Source of the DNA: Dichotomocladium elegans | Taxonomy: Eukaryota; Mucoromycota; Mucoromycetes; Mucorales; Lichtheimiaceae | Assembly (NCBI GenBank): GCA_025716815.1 | Contig: JAIXMN010000016.1 | Location: 868,001-932,000 of the forward strand | Reading direction: 5' to 3' | Length of the DNA: 64,000 bases | Shown: positions 60,484 to 64,000 of the stretch, piece by piece | How the letters are laid out: each line of letters starts with the position of its first letter | How positions within the stretch are numbered: position 1 is the first letter of the stretch | Program-made: the position numbers and the translations under genes | The notes under the pieces: generated by a model | Databases searched by the model: none | What the model saw: only the letters and a program-made list of their open reading frames with translations | What the model was told of the DNA's origin: nothing

Positions 60484-61952
60484 TCATTCGTCAAGAGCGC
60501 CGTTGAAGATGAGCAAATTGGGTGTGTCATCGGGGATTTTAGTGAGGACATTCCTCGTACTGAAGTTAATGATGGTGTCCTTGACCTCCTTGGGGCTCAT
60601 GCCCTCTTCGCTCAGACTCAAAATATAAGCGGCCAAGCCTGCAACGTGGGGTGATGCCATGGACGTGCCTGAGATGGTGTTGGTAGCGTACTTACTACCT
60701 CGCCAGATAGATTGGATGTTCAGGCCAGGGGCAAACACGTCGACACAGGGACCAAAATTGGAGAAGTAAGCACGGTCGTCGTAGAGTGTGGATGCGCCGA
60801 CGGTGATTGCGTTCTCTGCAGCAGCGGGAGAATAGTCGCAAGCATCTCTATTATCGTTGCCTGCAGCAACTGCAAACACAAGACCTGCTTCAACAGCCTA
60901 CAAACAAGAAAGTTAGGTCTACTCATCCCGGCCTGCGCCGCTTTCTGCAAGTGGCATCGTCCCTGTCACGCCCAGTTCCTCCTGCACTTACACCATTAAC
61001 GGCCATGTCAAGAGAAGGTGACTTGCCGCCACCCAAGCTCATGTTGGCCACCGAGCCCTTGAAGGGCTTGCCTTCTTTCCTAGCTTTGACGGCCTCCTTC
61101 ATATGCTGCTCCGTAGCCCATTCAACACCGCTGACCACGTCGGACATGGTCCCCGATCCGTTCGACCGCAGCACTTTCACGGCAACTGGACTCGCTTTCT
61201 TGGCCACGCCGTACTTTTTCCCGGCAATTGTGCCGGCGCAATGAGAACCGTGTCCGTTGCCATCTTCGTCAGCATCGCCACTGGGAACTGTCTGGCCCCA
61301 TACAGCCCGACCCTCAAAATCAACGTGGTCTATGTTCACACCTGTGTCAATCACATACACCTTGACACCTTCGCCGCCGTTCTCCTCATATTTGTATTTG
61401 TTGAAGGTTTTGAAATTCAGGGTTTCGCGATGCGAGATGCGAGCTAGGCCCCAGGGAGCATTGCGCTGAAGCTCGCTCGTGTACACGATCGAGTCCTTCT
61501 CCACAAAGGCAACCTGCAACGAAAAGAAATTGGGTCAAGATAAACGCTCATCCATGCAAAGGGAACAAAATATAGAGATAACTTGCGTCATCCGAGCGGC
61601 GGATAAGGTCGAGAATATTCTTGCCAAAGGTACCAGCATAACCCTTGAGACCGGGCATATTGTAGACATGGCGGACACCAAGCGCAGACGGACTGGTCAG
61701 CCATGAAGAGAAGGTGTTCTGATCCTTTGCAACAAGGCTCTTTATCCAGTTTGTATGCTGCTCGACCTTCTCACCGTGAAGATGGTTCTTAAGTACAACA
61801 ATATACGAGTCTGCCACTGACTCTGCGTCAGCAGGGGCATGAAGCGGGGCCACTGAGCCGTCCATAAAGCTCGGGGGAACCACCATCGGGATGGCATTAA
61901 TTGAGGAAGCGGTGGCAATCAGCAGCAAACCGGCAACAACAGAGAGTTTCAT
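60484..61952 (-). CDS. Subtilisin-like serine protease (cerevisin/proteinase K type)
   Basis: Secreted or vacuolar peptidase S8. The start at 61952 gives a signal peptide ([19 protein letters not shown]) and an I9-type propeptide ([34 protein letters not shown]). The mature part has [17 protein letters not shown], the catalytic Asp in [19 protein letters not shown], His in [20 protein letters not shown], the oxyanion Asn region [17 protein letters not shown] and the catalytic Ser in [15 protein letters not shown]. Three exons, introns near 61515-61585 and 60900-60990, encode ~440 residues, the usual size for Prb1-like enzymes. The triad is complete. Confidence 0.95.
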
Positions 61953-62854
61953 TGGAATGATAGAAAAAGGAATAAAAGTTTGCTGTGCTTCCTGTCCAGC
62001 ATCCCCTCTTTTTATCTGGGTGACCATCATTAGCCCTACGTATGCCTGTTGCTTTTCATGGAAGCCATGTGACGTCTCTCTCTCGTTTGAGATTTTTTTT
62101 CACACCTGGCATGCGCTATCGGTAGGCTCGCATACCCACGCCCCAACCTATCTTGGGGGGGGCAGATAAACGGCGTGTAAGATAGATTCCAGAGTTGCAC
62201 AACGCCTATTTTTGCATGATCAATTGTGTCTATTTAGCAAGTGATCGCAACAAGTGACCGTACAAGGTGAACTATCAAAGATGAATATCTCGACATTGCT
62301 GACCCCCTTCATGTGAGTGACACGTGCGAACAACTACTGCACTAGGCACCAAGCAGAACGCAAAGGGTATACAGTAGAGTAAGTCGCAGATCAATCGTTT
62401 ATCTTTCGTTGACCGCTCCTTTTGTCAGTAAAGGTCCTCTTCCCTACATGCTCGTAAGTCTCAAAAGCCACACCTCGTTCTTCCCCATTATGCAAGGTCA
62501 TATAACCAATACTTCCATGAATTCTCCTTTTTACCTAGCGTCATTTTGCATACCGCTCACTCAGCAGCCCTTGTCAGCCTAGTTTAATACATTTGTCTTC
62601 GTCATCATATGGAAACGGCTTGATCCTCCGGGAACATACGTGGTAGTACAGTCAAAGCTCTTTGTATTGGTATCCCAAAGTCTCAATGCATGAAAAAAGC
62701 TGGATTTTCGAAAATTATCATGGTACAATAACCGACATTCATGTTGACGAAGAGCGTCCATATACTTATGAGGCATACAGGAAAGACGACATAAGGAATA
62801 GACGAGAAGGAAAGAATATGTATAAGCCTTGAGCGAAAAAGTTAAGCACCATCT
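61953..62854. other. Intergenic, no supported gene
   Basis: Promoter of the protease and 3' flank of the kinase. A G run lies at 62154-62161; no further features were recognised. Confidence 0.45.
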
Positions 62855-64000
62855 CTACTTTTTAAGATTGCGAGCTCTTCGTCTGTCGTATTCATGAGAA
62901 GGCTCATATTTTGGTAAGCTACAAAAAAAGAAATGAGATCAATACACATCAGAAGCCATCCTCGAAATACGGGTATGTAAGATTATACGATCACTCACTC
63001 GGCAGGATTAGCAGGTCCAGGACTGGTATAGAAATAGTCGTGTTCCAGGGCTTCCAATGCGGTCATGCGCTTCGTGTGATCCAGAACAAGCAGCTTGTCA
63101 AGCAGATCCACCGCAAGAGGATCATGTTTGGAGAACTCTTCTTTGATCCTGCGTGGCGAGGGATCAAAATGGAACTTACTTGCGTCCGGTAGGCTCTCCC
63201 ATCCTGGCATACTACTTTCAGTCGGCGAACCGCAAAGATGGAAAATTCGCTTCAACTGATCGAGATCATCACTCCCTTGAAGGATCGGCCGGGTCTTCAA
63301 CAGCTCACCAAGAATGCACCTTCCGAAAACAAACAACATCATTCAATCCCTTGTTTTTCTGTCGACAAATTTCAATGATTTACCCGACACCCCACATGTC
63401 GATGGCAGATGTATATCGGCGTTCGCCCAAGAAGAGCTCTGGTGGACGATACCAGCGTGTCACCACGCAACTCGTGTATTCCCTGTTCTCTTCTTCGACT
63501 CCCCGGGCAAGGCCAAAGTCAGCAATTTGCAAGATACCTTCGTTATTAATAAGTAAATTGGCAGCTACAGAAAAAAAGAAGAAATGAGCTCGCAACTCAT
63601 CTTCTGCTTTCATATACCCAAACCTTTAATATCACGATGAAGAATCTTGTTCTAGTAAGATAATGCATTAATTTCCACTGCAAACACTTTCTCTCCCATC
63701 CAACAAAAAGTACCCACGTGATGCAGATATGCCGTCCCTTCCAAAAGCTGCTTGATATACGTTTTAATCTGGGGCGTCGTCAGTCGTACGGATGGGTTTT
63801 CAAGCAAGCCCGCAAGATCATGGTCCATATATGGAAACACCATATACACTGACCCTTGCTCCTTTTTTGAGGGATCACCTAGTTCCTCCGTATAAGCGCG
63901 CGTGCAGCTGAGTCCATCATTGACAGAACACAGTTATTTCCTTACCGCGATCCACTGCTAGATCAGTTAAAGGTACAATGTTTTTATGATGGAGCTGTTT
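62855..64000 (-). CDS. BUR1: BUR1/CDK9-type cyclin-dependent kinase, 5' end outside window
   Basis: Transcription-elongation CDK phosphorylating the RNA polymerase II machinery. The readable part starts [18 protein letters not shown] (after the N-lobe) and continues [36 protein letters not shown] (catalytic Asp), [20 protein letters not shown] with the T-loop in [35 protein letters not shown] and [20 protein letters not shown]. The last exon gives [20 protein letters not shown], a C-terminal motif of Bur1/Sgv1 relatives. At least five introns occur in this part. The stop is at 62855-62857. The N-terminus, including the glycine loop, is beyond 64000. Confidence 0.9.

Overview
The window is 64 kb of nuclear DNA from a filamentous, early-diverging fungus, most likely Mucoromycota. 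This is inferred from many short spliceosomal introns (about 50-100 nt), pyrimidine-rich promoters, a dual Ser/Thr-like plus histidine kinase, and Fanzor proteins of the type common in that group. Genes are intron-rich and mostly single-copy housekeeping or signalling genes, separated by islands of decayed transposons.

Layout: (1) 0-10 kb: a partial Sec9/SNAP-25 t-SNARE (-) and a ~2,300-residue hybrid histidine kinase (+). (2) 10.3-12.7 kb: a dead TA-flanked IS630/Tc1-like element. (3) 12.8-28.5 kb: THP3/LENG8-type SAC3/GANP protein (+), OSCA/CSC1 channel (+), membrane-anchored tandem amidohydrolase (-), ribosomal protein eS1 (-), p24 cargo receptor (-), geranylgeranyltransferase I beta (+). 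(4) 29.2-30.8 kb: a second, internally deleted copy of the element. (5) 33.6-40.7 kb: beta-tubulin (+), two-finger C2H2 factor (-), xylulokinase (+). (6) 40.8-45.7 kb: a TIR-bounded ~4.0 kb element carrying a decayed DDE transposase and a Fanzor (eukaryotic TnpB homologue) in the same orientation, a structured candidate guide-RNA region, a nested pogo-like MITE, and a tail-to-tail fragment of a second Fanzor. (7) 46.5-47.2 kb: coatomer zeta. (8) 49.7-56.5 kb: TAF2 fused to four bromodomains. (9) 56.7-59.8 kb: a further TIR element holding a third Fanzor, inverted relative to its transposase remnant. (10) 60.5-64 kb: a subtilisin-like protease (-) and a partial BUR1/CDK9 kinase (-).

The main system of interest is the mariner-type element plus Fanzor. 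Five copies or remnants of one TA-flanked family (ends CTTTATTTTCC...) lie in 64 kb. Two hold near-full-length Fanzor genes, both pseudogenised. The Fanzors share a phase-2 intron placed exactly between the two halves of the zinc finger, and one is followed by a row of perfect hairpins between its stop codon and the element's right end. The second notable object is the TAF2-tetrabromodomain fusion. Exon boundaries were derived by eye from reading-frame continuity, splice sites and remembered family motifs; no alignment or database search was run.
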